Shown here: positions 26,757 to 37,007 of the stretch, piece after piece | How the letters are laid out: the number at the start of each line of letters is the position of its first letter | How positions within the stretch are numbered: position 1 is the first letter of the stretch | NCBI RefSeq assembly: GCF_030687495.1 | Contig: NZ_CP117435.1 | Coordinates: 620,001 to 684,000, forward strand | Length of the DNA stretch: 64,000 nt | DNA from: Pseudomonas sp. FP453 | Lineage (GTDB): Bacteria > Pseudomonadota > Gammaproteobacteria > Pseudomonadales > Pseudomonadaceae | Direction: 5' to 3' | The notes under the pieces: model-generated | What the model saw: only the letters and a program-made list of their open reading frames with translations | Database searches by the model: none | What the model was told of the DNA's origin: nothing | Made by a program: the position numbers and the translations under genes

Positions 26757-26861
26757 GTGCAACTGTTGCACCATTGCACCTACGTTGGCGCCGTTTTGGT
26801 GCTGTACTGCACCGGGTCCTACGACAAAGCGCAATGACTGCCGCGCTGGCATAAGTCTTGC
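26757..26861 (+). promoter_or_regulatory. Sigma54 promoter with upstream TGCACC/GGTGC half-site cluster
   Basis: TGGCATA-N4-TTGC at 26847-26861 matches the -24/-12 consensus (GG and GC correctly spaced). Upstream lie the palindrome GTGCAAC-T-GTTGCAC (26757-26771), two TGCACC copies, then GGTGC-N6-GCACC. These resemble NtrC-type enhancer half-sites. The promoter would serve the DUF2126 operon starting at 26899. Confidence 0.6.
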
Positions 26862-26898
26862 GCGCGTCAACCCATGCCCTGGCTCGCAGGAGGCCGCC

Positions 26899-29800
26899 GT
26901 GTCGATTCATGTCGCGTTGCACCACGTTACGCATTACCGCTACGACCGCGCTGTCGAACTCGGCCCGCAGATCGTGCGTTTGCGCCCGGCGGCCCATAGC
27001 CGCACGCGGATTTTGTCCTACGCGCTGAAAGTGCTGCCCGAGCAGCATTTCATCAATTGGCAGCAAGACCCCCAGGGCAATTACCTGGCGCGCTTGGTGT
27101 TCCCGGAAAAGACTGACGAGCTGCGTATCGAAGTCGATCTGGTCGCCGAGATGGCGGTGTTCAATCCGTTCGACTTTTTCCTCGAACCCTACGCCGAAAA
27201 AATCCCTTTCAGCTACGCCGCCGATGAGCAGCGCGAGCTGGCGCCGTACCTGGAAACCTTGCCGCTGACGCCGAGGTTCGCCGCTTACCTGGCCGGTATC
27301 GACCGCACGCCATTGCCCGCGGTGGACTTCCTGGTGGGCCTCAACCAGCGCCTGGCCGCCGACATCGGCTACCTGATCCGCATGGAACCGGGTGTGCAAA
27401 CCCCGGAGTTCACCCTGGAAAACGCCTCCGGCTCGTGCCGCGATTCGGCGTGGTTGCTGGTGCAGATCCTACGCAACCTGGGGTTGGCGGCGCGGTTTGT
27501 CTCCGGTTACCTGATCCAGCTCACCGCCGACGTCAAAGCCCTCGACGGTCCTTCCGGCACCGAAGTGGACTTCACCGACCTGCATGCCTGGTGCGAGGTG
27601 TATCTGCCCGGCGCCGGCTGGATCGGTCTGGATGCCACCTCCGGTCTGTTTGCCGGTGAAGGCCATATCCCGTTGGCCTGTAGTCCCGATCCATCGTCTG
27701 CGGCGCCGATCAGTGGGCTGGTGGAACCGTGCGAGTGCGAATTCACCCACGAAATGTCCGTTGAGCGGATTTGGGAGGCACCGCGCGTTACCAAGCCCTA
27801 CACCGAAGAGCAATGGCTGGCGATCCAGGCCCTTGGCCGGCAGATCGATGGCGACCTGCTCAAGGACGATGTACGCCTGACCATGGGCGGCGAGCCGACC
27901 TTCGTCTCCATCGACGACCCCGACGGCGCCGAGTGGAACACCGCCGCGCTCGGCCCGGACAAGCGTCGCCTGTCTGCCGAGTTGTTCCAGCGCATGCGCA
28001 AGCACTACGCGCCCAAGGGCCTGGTGCACTTCGGCCAGGGCAAGTGGTACCCCGGCGAGCAACTGCCGCGTTGGTCGCTCAACTGCTACTGGCGCCGCGA
28101 CGGCGTGCCGATCTGGCACAACAGCGCGCTGATTGCCGACGAACAAGAGGATTACGGCGCCGACGGCACCATGGCCGGGCGTTTCCTGGCGAGTGTCGCC
28201 GAACGCCTGAAACTGCCGGCCCGCTTTGTCTTCCCGGCCTTTGAAGACAACTTCTACTACCTGTGGCGCGAAGGCGCGCTGCCGCAAAACGTCACGGCCC
28301 AGGACCCGCGCCTGAGTGACGACCTGGAGCGCGAACGCCTGCGCAAAGTGTTCAGCCAGGGCCTGGAGAAAGTCATCGGCCAAGTGCTGCCGCTGGCGCG
28401 CACGGCCGCCAACGACCGCTGGCAAAGCGGGCGCTGGTACCTGCGCGATAACCACTGCCGCCTGGTGCCGGGGGATTCGCCCCTCGGCTATCGCCTGCCG
28501 CTGGCGTCGCAACCTTGGGTGACGGCGGCGGAGTATCCGTTTGTGCACCCCACGGACCCGAACCAGGATCAGCCGGCGCTGCCCACCACCGCTCAGTTGA
28601 GCAGCCACGGCGAACCCGCGCCGAGTGATGAGCGTACGCCTGAGGTGGACGAATCCGCCGACTGGCTGACCCGCACCGCGCTGTGCGCCGAAGCGCGGGA
28701 AGGGCGGCTGTACCTGTTCATGCCGCCGCTGGAGCGCGTCGAGGACTACCTGGAACTCGTCGCCGCCATCGAGGCCACCGCCGAAGAGTTGCATTGCCCG
28801 GTGTTGCTGGAGGGCTACGAGCCGCCGGCCGACACCCGTCTGAGCAATTTCCGCGTGACGCCGGACCCGGGTGTGATCGAGGTCAATGTGCAGCCGTCCG
28901 CCAGTTGGGACGAGTTAGTGGAGCGCACCGAATTCCTCTACGAAGAGGCGCGGCAAACCCGCCTGACCACGGAAAAATTCATGATCGACGGGCGCCACAC
29001 CGGCACCGGCGGCGGTAACCACTTTGTCCTCGGCGGTGCGACGCCAAAGGACTCACCGTTCCTGCGCCGTCCGGACCTGCTGCGTAGCCTGATCAGCTAC
29101 TGGCATAACCATCCGTCCTTGTCCTACCTGTTTTCCGGGCTGTTTATTGGCCCGACATCCCAGGCCCCGCGCGTGGATGAAGCGCGCAACGACGCCTTGT
29201 ACGAGCTGGAAATCGCCTTCGCGCACATGCCCGAGCCGGGCGAAGAATGCCCGCCTTGGTTGGTGGACCGCCTGCTGCGCAACCTGTTGATCGACGTCAC
29301 GGGCAACACCCACCGCGCCGAATTCTGCATCGACAAGCTCTACTCGCCGGACGGCGCCACCGGTCGCCTCGGCCTGCTGGAGCTGCGCGCGTTTGAGATG
29401 CCGCCCCATGCGCGCATGAGCCTGACCCAACAACTGCTGCTGCGTGCCCTGGTCGCACGTTTTTGGCGTGAACCCTATGCGCCGCCGAAACTGGCGCGCT
29501 GGGGCACCGAGCTGCACGACCGTTTCCTGCTGCCGCACTTTATCGAGCAGGACTTTGCCGACGTGATCGTCGAACTCAACGCCGCCGGCTACCCACTGCG
29601 CGCCGAATGGTTTGCCGCGCACCTGGAGTTTCGCTTTCCCAAGGTCGGCGACTACGCCGTCAGCGGCATCGAACTGGAACTGCGCCAGGCCCTCGAACCC
29701 TGGCACGTGCTGGGCGAGGAGGGCGCGGTGGGCGGCACGGTGCGTTATGTGGATTCGTCCCTGGAGCGCCTGCAAGTCAAATTGACCGGCCTGCCGCCGC

Positions 29801-30189
29801 AACGCTACCTGCTGACCTGCAACGGCATACCTGTGCCGCTGCAAGCCACCGGCCGCGTCGGCGAATTTGTCGCCGGGGTGCGTTACCGCGCCTGGCAACC
29901 GGCCAACTGCCTGCAACCGACCATCCCGGTGCATGCGCCGCTGGTGTTTGATTTGCTGGATACCTGGATGCAGCGTTCGTTGGGTGGCTGCCAGTACCAT
30001 GTCGCGCACCCGGGCGGGCGCAATTACGACAGCTTGCCGGTGAATGCCAATGAGGCGGAGAGTCGGCGGATGGCGCGGTTTTTCCGCCTTGGGCATAGCC
30101 CAGGGAAGCTTCCGGTGCCGTCCCTGGTGATCAATGATGAGTTGCCAATGACCCTGGATCTACGGCGTTTTCCCCATAAAAATGACTAA
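26899..30189 (+). CDS. Large transglutaminase-like protein with DUF2126
   Basis: 1096 residues if started at GTG 26899 (VSIHVALHHVTHYRYDRAVE), chosen because CAGGAGG precedes it and homology-like sequence begins there. The N-terminal ~280 residues form a transglutaminase-like domain with a Cys in ENASGSCRDSAWLL and His/Asp in FTDLHAWCEVYLPG and GWIGLDATSGL. The rest is the long DUF2126 region (TMGGEPTFVSIDDPDGAEWN, then GGGNHFVLGGATPKDSPFLR). It is the first gene of a three-gene set with an ATP-grasp/alpha-E protein and a second transglutaminase. This grouping has been proposed to make or process amide/peptide linkages, but the substrate is unknown. The sigma54 site upstream suggests nitrogen-linked control. 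Confidence 0.9.
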   Translation: MSIHVALHHVTHYRYDRAVELGPQIVRLRPAAHSRTRILSYALKVLPEQHFINWQQDPQGNYLARLVFPEKTDELRIEVDLVAEMAVFNPFDFFLEPYAEKIPFSYAADEQRELAPYLETLPLTPRFAAYLAGIDRTPLPAVDFLVGLNQRLAADIGYLIRMEPGVQTPEFTLENASGSCRDSAWLLVQILRNLGLAARFVSGYLIQLTADVKALDGPSGTEVDFTDLHAWCEVYLPGAGWIGLDATSGLFAGEGHIPLACSPDPSSAAPISGLVEPCECEFTHEMSVERIWEAPRVTKPYTEEQWLAIQALGRQIDGDLLKDDVRLTMGGEPTFVSIDDPDGAEWNTAALGPDKRRLSAELFQRMRKHYAPKGLVHFGQGKWYPGEQLPRWSLNCYWRRDGVPIWHNSALIADEQEDYGADGTMAGRFLASVAERLKLPARFVFPAFEDNFYYLWREGALPQNVTAQDPRLSDDLERERLRKVFSQGLEKVIGQVLPLARTAANDRWQSGRWYLRDNHCRLVPGDSPLGYRLPLASQPWVTAAEYPFVHPTDPNQDQPALPTTAQLSSHGEPAPSDERTPEVDESADWLTRTALCAEAREGRLYLFMPPLERVEDYLELVAAIEATAEELHCPVLLEGYEPPADTRLSNFRVTPDPGVIEVNVQPSASWDELVERTEFLYEEARQTRLTTEKFMIDGRHTGTGGGNHFVLGGATPKDSPFLRRPDLLRSLISYWHNHPSLSYLFSGLFIGPTSQAPRVDEARNDALYELEIAFAHMPEPGEECPPWLVDRLLRNLLIDVTGNTHRAEFCIDKLYSPDGATGRLGLLELRAFEMPPHARMSLTQQLLLRALVARFWREPYAPPKLARWGTELHDRFLLPHFIEQDFADVIVELNAAGYPLRAEWFAAHLEFRFPKVGDYAVSGIELELRQALEPWHVLGEEGAVGGTVRYVDSSLERLQVKLTGLPPQRYLLTCNGIPVPLQATGRVGEFVAGVRYRAWQPANCLQPTIPVHAPLVFDLLDTWMQRSLGGCQYHVAHPGGRNYDSLPVNANEAESRRMARFFRLGHSPGKLPVPSLVINDELPMTLDLRRFPHKND

Positions 30190-30202
30190 ACACAGTTCAA
30201 AA

Positions 30203-30294
30203 TGTGGGAGCTGGCTTGCCTGCGATAGCGGTGTACCAGTCGATATTTCTGGTGACTGACCCACTGCTATCGCAGGCAAGCCAGCTCCCACATT
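30203..30294. repeat. REP doublet
   Basis: Inverted arms GTGGGAGCTGGCTTGCCTGC and GCAGGCAAGCCAGCTCCCAC face outward relative to most other doublets; the spacer is ~50 bases. Lies inside the transglutaminase operon. Confidence 0.9.
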
Positions 30295-30341
30295 AGACTG
30301 TGGTGACTTTGACACCCCTCCTTGCCTTCGCCGAGCGTTCC

Positions 30342-32833
30342 ATGTCCGACTTGCTCGACCGTTACCCGCTGACCGCGGGCACTTATCACGAACTGCTGGA
30401 CGACAGTGGCGCGGTGCGTGCCCATTGGCAGCGCCTGCTCGACCACCTGCAACGCAGCACTCCTGCGCAACTGGCCCAGCGCCAGGCGCTGCTGACCCGG
30501 CAGATCCAGGAAAACGGCGTGACCTACAACGTCTACGCCGACCCCAAGGGCGCCGACCGCCCGTGGGAGTTGGACCTGCTGCCCCACGTGCTGGCCGCCG
30601 AAGAGTGGCAGCAGCTGTCGGCCGGGATCGCCCAGCGCGCGCGCCTGCTCAATGCGGTGCTGGCCGACTTGTACGGCCCGCAACGCTTGATCAAGGAAGG
30701 TCTGCTGCCGGCCGAGCTGGTGTTCGGGCACAACAACTTCCTGTGGCCATGCCAAGGCATCCAGCCGCCGGACGGTGCTTTTTTGCACCTATACGCCGTG
30801 GACCTGGCACGCACGCCGGACGGCCGCTGGTGGGTCACCGCCGACCGTACCCAGGCACCCTCGGGCGCGGGTTATGCCCTGGAAAACCGCACCATCGTGT
30901 CCCGTGCCTTCCCGGACCTTGTACCGCGACTTGCAGGTGCAGCACCTCACCGGTTTCTTCCGCACCTTGCAGGAAACCCTCGCGCGCCAGGCACCGGGCG
31001 ATGACCAGCCGCCGCTGATCGTGCTGCTCACACCGGGGCGTTTCAACGAAAGCTATTTCGAACACCTCTACCTCGCGCGCCAGCTTGGCTACCCGCTGGT
31101 GGAAGGCGGCGACCTCACCGTGCGTGACAGCACGGTATTCCTCAAGACCCTCAGCGGCCTGCGCCGGGTGCACGCGATCATGCGGCGCCTCCTCGACGAT
31201 GACTTCTGCGACCCGCTGGAGCTGCGCACCGACTCGGCCCTCGGCGTGCCCGGCCTGCTCGATGCCGTGCGCCAGGGTAATGTACTGGTGGCCAATGCCT
31301 TGGGCAGCGGCGTGCTGGAGTCGCCGGGTTTGCTCGGCTTCTTGCCGAAGATCAACGAGTTCCTGTTTGGCGAAGAGCTGATCCTGCCGTCCATCGCCAC
31401 CTGGTGGTGCGGTGAAGCGCCAGTGCTCGCCGAAGCCCTGGAGAAATTGCCTGAGTTGCTGATCAAGCCGGCGTTCCCGTTGCAGAGTTTTACCCCGGTG
31501 TTCGGCCGCGACCTCGACGAAAAACAGCGCGAGGCCCTGGCCGCACGCATGCGCGCGCGGCCTTACGCCTATGTCGCCCAGGAGCTGGCGCAGCTGTCCC
31601 AGGCACCGGTGTGGCACACCGTGGATGACCACCTGCAACACCGCGCCATCGGCATGCGCGTGTACGCCGTGGCCAGCGACGACGGCTACCGCGTGCTGCC
31701 CGGCGGCCTGACCCGTGTGGCCGCCGAAGCCGACGCCGAAGTGGTGTCGATGCAACGCGGCGGCGCGAGCAAGGACACCTGGGTGCTCGGCGAACGCGCG
31801 CCCGGCGGCGAACAGTGGCGCGCGCAACGCACCATCGGCGCCCATGACCTGGTGCGCCGCGACCCGTATCTACCGTCCCGCGTGGTGGAAAACCTGTTCT
31901 GGTTTGGCCGCTACTGCGAGCGCTGCGATGACAGCGCGCGCTGGGCTGCGCATCGTGCTGGCGCGTTATGTGGACGGCGACGATCCCCAGGCCCTGCAAG
32001 CGGCAGTCGAGCTGGGTGAAAGCCTGCGCTTGTTGCCGGAGGAGGGCGAGTTACCCGAACGCCTGCTGGGGGCCATGCTCGGCGACGATTGGCCGTCAAG
32101 CCTGCGCGCCAACCTGCAGCGCTTGCAGTGGGCGGCGTCGCAAGTGCGCGGCAAGCTGTCCCGGGAAAACTGGCAGGCGCTGGTGGAGCTGCAACGTGAA
32201 GCCATGGAACTGGAAAGCGACGCGCCGGACTTTGGCGAGTTGCTGGATTTTCTCAACCGTCTGGTGATGTCGCTCGCGGCGCTGTCCGGGTTTGCCCTGG
32301 ACGACATGACCCGCGACGAAGGCTGGCGCTTTTTGATGATGGGCCGGCGCATCGAGCGTCTGCAATTTCTCAGCAGCAGCCTCGCCGCATTCCTGCGCGG
32401 CGTGGCGGTGTTCGATCAGGCCGGGCTGGAGTGGTTGCTCGAACTGGGCAACAGCAGCATCACTTACCGCTCGCGTTACCTGGCGGTGCCACAGCTGATC
32501 CCGGTGCTCGACCTGCTGCTGCTGGACGAGCAGAACCCCCACGCGGTGCTGTTCCAGTTGAAGCTGGTGAGCCGCACCCTGCGTCGCTTGAACGATGATT
32601 TTGGCGTGCCGCGGGAAACCGGCCTTGGCCCGCTGGTGGAGCGCCTTGCGCACTTCGACCTGGGCTGCCTGGAGAACCCGTTGTTTGGCGAGTCCAGCGT
32701 GCGTGCCGCCTTGGACGGCCTGGCCGACTTGCTGCAAGCGGTGGCCGATGAGAGCGGGCAAGTGTCGGATCGCCTCGCGTTGCGCCATTTTGCCCATGTG
32801 GATGATGTCAGCCAGCAGACGGTGTCGTTGTGA
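30342..32833 (+). CDS. Circularly permuted ATP-grasp / alpha-E fusion protein, two frameshifts
   Basis: Start ATG 30342 (MSDLLDRYPLTAGTYHELLD). The N-terminal part is the circularly permuted ATP-grasp type 2 domain (DUF404/407; FGHNNFLWPCQGIQP, TPGRFNESYFEHLYLARQLG, KINEFLFGEELILPS). The C-terminal ~310 residues are the alpha-E (DUF403) helical domain (VVENLFWFGRYCER, then FLMMGRRIERLQFLSSS). ATP-grasp enzymes make carbon-nitrogen bonds from an acyl phosphate, so with the flanking transglutaminases a peptide-like product is plausible but unproven. Two single-base insertions split it: an extra T near 30920 (after AFPDL) and an extra base in the GGG run near 31945 (after DDSAR). Corrected length is 829, the usual fused size. 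Its stop overlaps the next start (TGATG). Confidence 0.9.
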
Positions 32834-33723
32834 TGAGTGCGCGCTACCAGATTTTCCACGATACTCATTACCACTACGACAGCCCGGTGTCCCTGGCCCA
32901 GCAGTTGGCGCACCTGTGGCCACGGCCGTGTGCCTGGCAGCGCTGTAGCGCGCAGCAGTTGGATATCAGTCCCGAGCCGACGTCGCGGCGCGATGAGCTG
33001 GATGTATTTGGCAACCCGATCACGCGGCTGGCGTTTGAACGGCCCCACGATGAGCTGTTGGTGAACGCCGGGCTGACCGTGGAAGTGCTGGCGCGGCCGG
33101 TGCTGGATTTCCAGCAGTCGCCGGCCTGGGACCAGACCCGTGACAGCCTGACCTATAGCAGCCAACCGCTGTCCGTGGAGCTGATCGAGGCGATCCGTTA
33201 TCGCTTCGAATCGCCCTACGTGCACCTGAAGAAAAACTTCGTCGAGTTCTCCGAAAGCTGCTTCCCGCCGGCGCGCCCTTTATTGCTAGGCGTGCAGGCG
33301 CTGATGCAGAAGATTTTCAGCGAGTTCACCTTCGATGCCGAAGCCACCCAGGTCGCCACGCCGCTGGTGGAAGTGCTGGAGCGCCGCCGTGGCGTGTGCC
33401 AGGACTTCGCCCACCTGATGCTCGCCTGCCTGCGCTCGCGCGGCCTGGCGGCGCGTTACATCAGCGGTTACCTGCTGACCCAGCCACCGCCCGGCCAGCC
33501 ACGGCTGATCGGCGCCGATGCGTCCCATGCGTGGGTGTCGGTGTATTGCCCGGTGTCGGGCTGGGTGGATTTTGATCCGACCAACAATGTGCAGCCGGCA
33601 CTGGAGCACATCACCCTGGCCTGGGGCCGGGATTTCTCCGATGTGTCGCCGTTGCGAGGGGTGATTCTGGGGGGAGGGAGCCATGACCCGGAAGTACGGG
33701 TGACGGTGATGCCGCTGGAGTAA
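32833..33723 (+). CDS. Transglutaminase family protein
   Basis: 296 residues from ATG 32833 (MSARYQIFHDTHYHYDSPVS); a GTG directly before it is possible. An N-terminal transglutaminase-associated beta domain precedes the catalytic core with Cys in RRRGVCQDFAHLMLACLRS, His in DASHAWVSVYCPVSG and Asp in WVDFDPTNN. Third gene of the DUF2126 / ATP-grasp-alpha-E / transglutaminase operon, overlapping the previous stop by one base, so it is cotranslated. Presumed cytoplasmic: no signal peptide. Probably acts on the same unknown amide substrate as its neighbours. Confidence 0.92.
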   Translation: MSARYQIFHDTHYHYDSPVSLAQQLAHLWPRPCAWQRCSAQQLDISPEPTSRRDELDVFGNPITRLAFERPHDELLVNAGLTVEVLARPVLDFQQSPAWDQTRDSLTYSSQPLSVELIEAIRYRFESPYVHLKKNFVEFSESCFPPARPLLLGVQALMQKIFSEFTFDAEATQVATPLVEVLERRRGVCQDFAHLMLACLRSRGLAARYISGYLLTQPPPGQPRLIGADASHAWVSVYCPVSGWVDFDPTNNVQPALEHITLAWGRDFSDVSPLRGVILGGGSHDPEVRVTVMPLE

Positions 33724-33766
33724 CGGTGGATTGTGGTGAGCCGGGGGCGGCTCACCACAAAGAAAA

Positions 33767-33949
33767 TTATTCAGCCGGATCTTTCGGTGTTTCAGTCTCG
33801 TCAGCTGCCACGTCGCCTTCTGCTTCCGGGTTCAGTGCACCCGCTTCTTCATCCGCAGCGGCTTTCTTGCGTTGCAGTTTTTCCTCTTTCTTCTGCTCCT
33901 TGGCCAAGTCTCTCTGACGTTTGGCGAAGGAGTAATTAGGTTTGGCCAT
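33767..33949 (-). CDS. Small charged conserved-type protein (60 aa)
   Basis: A 60-residue protein, MAKPNYSFAKRQRDLAKEQK at the start, with a basic helical first half rich in Lys/Arg/Gln and an acidic second half (GALNPEAEGDVAADETETP). The minus-strand ATG at 33949 is preceded by AGGATC-type purines. Pseudomonads commonly encode a protein of this form, but no function is known to me. The charge asymmetry suggests a nucleic-acid or ribosome-associated peptide; that is a guess. It is convergent with the transglutaminase. Confidence 0.7.
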   Translation of the reverse strand: MAKPNYSFAKRQRDLAKEQKKEEKLQRKKAAADEEAGALNPEAEGDVAADETETPKDPAE

Positions 33950-34037
33950 GGGCGATCCTCTAGGGTCGAAGGTAAGAGTGGGCGGCGCGCAGCTGCCTTG
34001 GGTGGCTATGGTAGCAGCTTAGCAGCGCGCTTGGCCC

Positions 34038-34094
34038 TCACTTACCGCAGGCGTAAGCGGCCAGCAGTCCGTTGATCAGTTGGTCGAGGTGCAT
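34038..34094 (-). CDS. Possible 18-residue peptide
   Basis: A short minus-strand frame (MHLDQLINGLLAAYACGK) with CTGGAG 8 bases before its ATG, in an otherwise gene-free ~330-base stretch between the 60-aa protein and azurin. It is too short to support by composition. Confidence 0.2.
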   Translation of the reverse strand: MHLDQLINGLLAAYACGK

Positions 34095-34198
34095 GGCGCG
34101 GACTCCAGTGGGGGATGGGCCGATCATAGAAAGGTCGTACGACTTTGGCTGTTAGATTGTGTTGATAAGTCTGATAGCCTAAAGTTGTATACAATCTG

Positions 34199-34212
34199 TT
34201 GATTCAGATCAT
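34199..34212 (+). promoter_or_regulatory. ANR/FNR box upstream of azurin
   Basis: TTGAT-TCAG-ATCAT matches the TTGAT-N4-ATCAA consensus at nine of ten positions, 71 bases before the azurin ATG. In P. aeruginosa azurin transcription depends on ANR, so low-oxygen activation is expected here. Confidence 0.75.
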
Positions 34213-34282
34213 AAGAATTCTTGCCTGCTTGAGGCACCCTTGCCGCAATCCGCGTTTTCTAAACCCTGCCTTGGAGATTCAC

Positions 34283-34729
34283 ATGTTCGCCAAACTCGTT
34301 GCTGTTTCCCTGCTGACTCTGGCTAGCGGCCAGTTGCTTGCTGCAGAGTGCAAGGTCACTGTCGACTCCACTGACCAAATGTCCTTCAACACCAAAGCCA
34401 TTGAAATCGACAAAAGTTGCAAGACCTTCACCGTCGAGCTGACGCACTCCGGCAACCTGCCGAAAAACGTCATGGGTCACAACTGGGTGCTGACCAGCGC
34501 CGCTGACATGCAGCCGGTTGCCACTGACGGCATGGCTGCCGGTATCGACAAGAACTACCTGAAAGAAGGCGACGCCCGCATCATCGCCCACACCAAGATC
34601 ATTGGTGCTGGCGAGAAGGATTCGGTGACCTTTGATGTGGCGAAACTGGCTGCCGGCACCGACTACATGTTCTTCTGCTCGTTCCCGGGCCATGTGTCGA
34701 TGATGAAAGGCACCGTGGTCGTCAAGTAA
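34283..34729 (+). CDS. azu: Azurin
   Basis: Periplasmic type I blue-copper electron carrier (148-residue precursor). ATG 34283 follows TTGGAGATTC. The signal peptide runs [20 protein letters not shown], cleaved before AECKVTVDS. Copper ligands are visible: His in VMGHNWVL, and Cys, His and Met in [12 protein letters not shown]. The disulfide pair of the mature N-terminal region (AECKV and DKSCKTF) is also present. It is a single gene with an ANR box upstream and no terminator visible before the next REP doublet. Confidence 0.97.
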   Translation: MFAKLVAVSLLTLASGQLLAAECKVTVDSTDQMSFNTKAIEIDKSCKTFTVELTHSGNLPKNVMGHNWVLTSAADMQPVATDGMAAGIDKNYLKEGDARIIAHTKIIGAGEKDSVTFDVAKLAAGTDYMFFCSFPGHVSMMKGTVVVK

Positions 34730-34743
34730 GACCGCGTTATCGT

Positions 34744-34829
34744 TCATCGCAGGCAAGCCAGCTCCCACATTCGACCGCATTCCCATGCTGGAACACGGTC
34801 AACTGTGGGAGCGGGCTTGCCCGCGATAG
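34744..34829. repeat. REP doublet, mixed arm types
   Basis: The left arm is the common GCAGGCAAGCCAGCTCCCAC; the right arm is the variant GTGGGAGCGGGCTTGCCCGC. It lies between azurin and nadE. Confidence 0.9.
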
Positions 34830-34838
34830 CGATCTACC

Positions 34839-35666
34839 TCACGGCGCGAACGGCATGACCCGCTTATGCTCAGTCTTGCGGTAGGTCTCACAGATAATCC
34901 GAAACGCTTCCTCACGCACCGCTTCACCGTGCAGGAACGCATCGATCTCGGCATAGGTCACGCCATGTGACGCTTCGTCCGGCTTGCCCGGCGACAAGTC
35001 TTCCAAGTCCGCCGTCGGCACTTTCTCCACCAACGATTCCGGCGCGCCGAAGTGCCGTGCAATCGCCCGCACCTGGTTTTTCACCAGCCCGCTCAACGGC
35101 GCCAGATCACACGCGCCGTCGCCGAACTTGGTGAAAAAGCCCATCACCGCTTCCGCCGCATGGTCCGTTCCGATCACCAAACCACCGGCCGCGCCGGCGA
35201 TGGTGTACTGCGCCACCATGCGCATGCGCGCCTTGGTGTTGCCCAGCACGAAATCACGGGACACCGCCGCCTTGCCTTCAAACGCCGCCACTTCATGGGC
35301 CAGGGCTTTCACCGCGGGGCCGATGTTCACGGTGTGGCGCTCGTCGGGCTCGATAAAGTCCACCGAGGCCGTGGCATCGATTTCGTCGAACTGGGTTTCG
35401 TAGGGCAGGCGCACCGCGATAAAGCGGTAGGCCGCATCACCGCTGTTTTCCCGCAGCTCTTTTACCGCGCGCTGGGCCAGCAGGCCCGCAGTCAGGGAAT
35501 CGACACCGCCGCTGATGCCCAGCACCAATGTCTTGAGCCCGGAATTGCGCAGGCAATCCTGGATAAACGCCACGCGGCGGGCAACCTCGGCCTCAAGGGC
35601 GGCCTGGTCGTTGAACGGCGCTTGGACCTTGAGTTGTTCAGCTATCTCACGCTGTACGGCTTGCAT
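34839..35666 (-). CDS. nadE: NH3-dependent NAD+ synthetase
   Basis: Final step of NAD synthesis: nicotinate adenine dinucleotide + ATP + ammonia to NAD+. 275 residues, [19 protein letters not shown] at the start. The PP-loop [13 protein letters not shown] is near residue 47. The C-terminus includes [17 protein letters not shown], characteristic of the short bacterial NadE without a glutaminase domain. It begins 3 bases after the pncB stop (both minus strand), so pncB-nadE is a two-gene NAD salvage operon. Confidence 0.96.
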   Translation of the reverse strand: MQAVQREIAEQLKVQAPFNDQAALEAEVARRVAFIQDCLRNSGLKTLVLGISGGVDSLTAGLLAQRAVKELRENSGDAAYRFIAVRLPYETQFDEIDATASVDFIEPDERHTVNIGPAVKALAHEVAAFEGKAAVSRDFVLGNTKARMRMVAQYTIAGAAGGLVIGTDHAAEAVMGFFTKFGDGACDLAPLSGLVKNQVRAIARHFGAPESLVEKVPTADLEDLSPGKPDEASHGVTYAEIDAFLHGEAVREEAFRIICETYRKTEHKRVMPFAP

Positions 35667-35669
35667 GAT

Positions 35670-36884
35670 TCACTCCTTGCTAGAGATGGCAGGTACTTTG
35701 AACACATGACGCAAATAGGCGACGAAATTCGGATCGGTGCAGTGGGTCTTGCCCGCTTCATCGGAGATCTTCGCCACGGGCTGGCCATTGCAGGCGGTCA
35801 TTTTAAGCACGATGCTCATCGGTTCCACACCTGGAATATCGCAGGTCAGGTTGGTGCCGATGCCAAAGCTCACATTGATCCGCCCGCGCAGCGCACGGAA
35901 GATTTCCAGGGCCTTGGGCAGCGACAGGCTGTCGGAGAACACCAGGGTCTTGCTCATCGGCTCGATGCCGAGCTTGTGGTAGTGGGCGATGGCTTTTTCG
36001 GCCCACTGCACCGGGTCGCCGGAGTCGTGGCGCAGGCCGTCGAACAGCTTGGCGAAGTACAGGTCGAAATCGCCGAGGAACGCATCGGTGGTGATGCAAT
36101 CGGTCAGGGCGATGCCCAGCAGGCCACGGTATTCGCGGACCCAGCAATCAAGGGCGGCGATCTGGCTGTCGATCAGGCGCGGGCCGAGTTGCTGGTGGGC
36201 CATGATCCACTCGTGGGCCATGGTGCCCAGGGGTTTCATGTCCAACTCACGGGCCAGGTGCACGTTGCTGGTGCCGACAAAACGGCCCGGGAAGTCGTGC
36301 TTGAGGACGCTGACCACTTCTTCCTGCACCCGGTACGAAAAGCGTCGGCGGGTGCCGAAGTCCGCCACTTGCAGCTCGGACAATTCCTCGCTGCTGGCGT
36401 TGGCCGTGAGCCAATCGAACTTGCGGTACAGCTGCTCGCGGGCCTGCTCCAGGATCACGGTCTGGTAGCGGTAGCGGTTACGCACTTCGCTGACGATGGC
36501 CAGCATCGGCACTTCAAACAGGATCACATGCAGCCACGGCCCGCGCAGGCGGATGAACAATTCGCCGTTCTCGATACCGGTCTGCACATACCGCAGGTTG
36601 AAGCGGAACAGGCCGAGGAAGCGCAGAAAATCCGGTTTCATAAAGCTGATGCGCTCCAGGAACCCCAGTTGGTCCGGGCTTAGGCTCAGCTCGGCGAGGC
36701 GTTCGATCTGGTAGCGGATTTCCGCCAGGTACGGGCGCAGGTCTTCACTGTTACGGCAACGAAACTCCCATTCAACTTCCACGTTCGGGTAGTTGTGCAG
36801 CACCGCCTGCATCATGGTCAGCTTGTAGAAGTCGGTGTCGAGCAGGTTCTGCACGATGCGATCGGCAAACACACTCTCGCTCAT
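35670..36884 (-). CDS. pncB: Nicotinate phosphoribosyltransferase
   Basis: Converts nicotinate and PRPP to nicotinate mononucleotide, using ATP, in NAD salvage. 404 residues from ATG 36884 ([20 protein letters not shown]), chosen over an in-frame Met further upstream because the family start and a GGGAATCTCC leader lie here. Conserved blocks include [30 protein letters not shown], the [14 protein letters not shown] active-site region and [11 protein letters not shown]. First gene of the pncB-nadE operon. Upstream, up to the REP doublet at 37008, there is only a GCCAGTG/CACTGGC inverted repeat (36976-37005). Confidence 0.95.
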   Translation of the reverse strand: MSESVFADRIVQNLLDTDFYKLTMMQAVLHNYPNVEVEWEFRCRNSEDLRPYLAEIRYQIERLAELSLSPDQLGFLERISFMKPDFLRFLGLFRFNLRYVQTGIENGELFIRLRGPWLHVILFEVPMLAIVSEVRNRYRYQTVILEQAREQLYRKFDWLTANASSEELSELQVADFGTRRRFSYRVQEEVVSVLKHDFPGRFVGTSNVHLARELDMKPLGTMAHEWIMAHQQLGPRLIDSQIAALDCWVREYRGLLGIALTDCITTDAFLGDFDLYFAKLFDGLRHDSGDPVQWAEKAIAHYHKLGIEPMSKTLVFSDSLSLPKALEIFRALRGRINVSFGIGTNLTCDIPGVEPMSIVLKMTACNGQPVAKISDEAGKTHCTDPNFVAYLRHVFKVPAISSKE

Positions 36885-37007
36885 AACGGGAATCTCCAGA
36901 CGGGTCGGCGATGGGCGCCGGCCTTTACGCACAATTAAGGAAGGGGGCTAGTGGCGCATAGACCTGTGGGGTTTTGCCAGTGATTTTTTTGGAATGGCCA
37001 CTGGCCC

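Noticed and set aside
36976..37005. GCCAGTG/CACTGGC inverted repeat as a pncB terminator or riboswitch
   Set aside because: It is on the upstream side of pncB, short, and has no U-tract in the right place; no known NAD riboswitch features were recognised.
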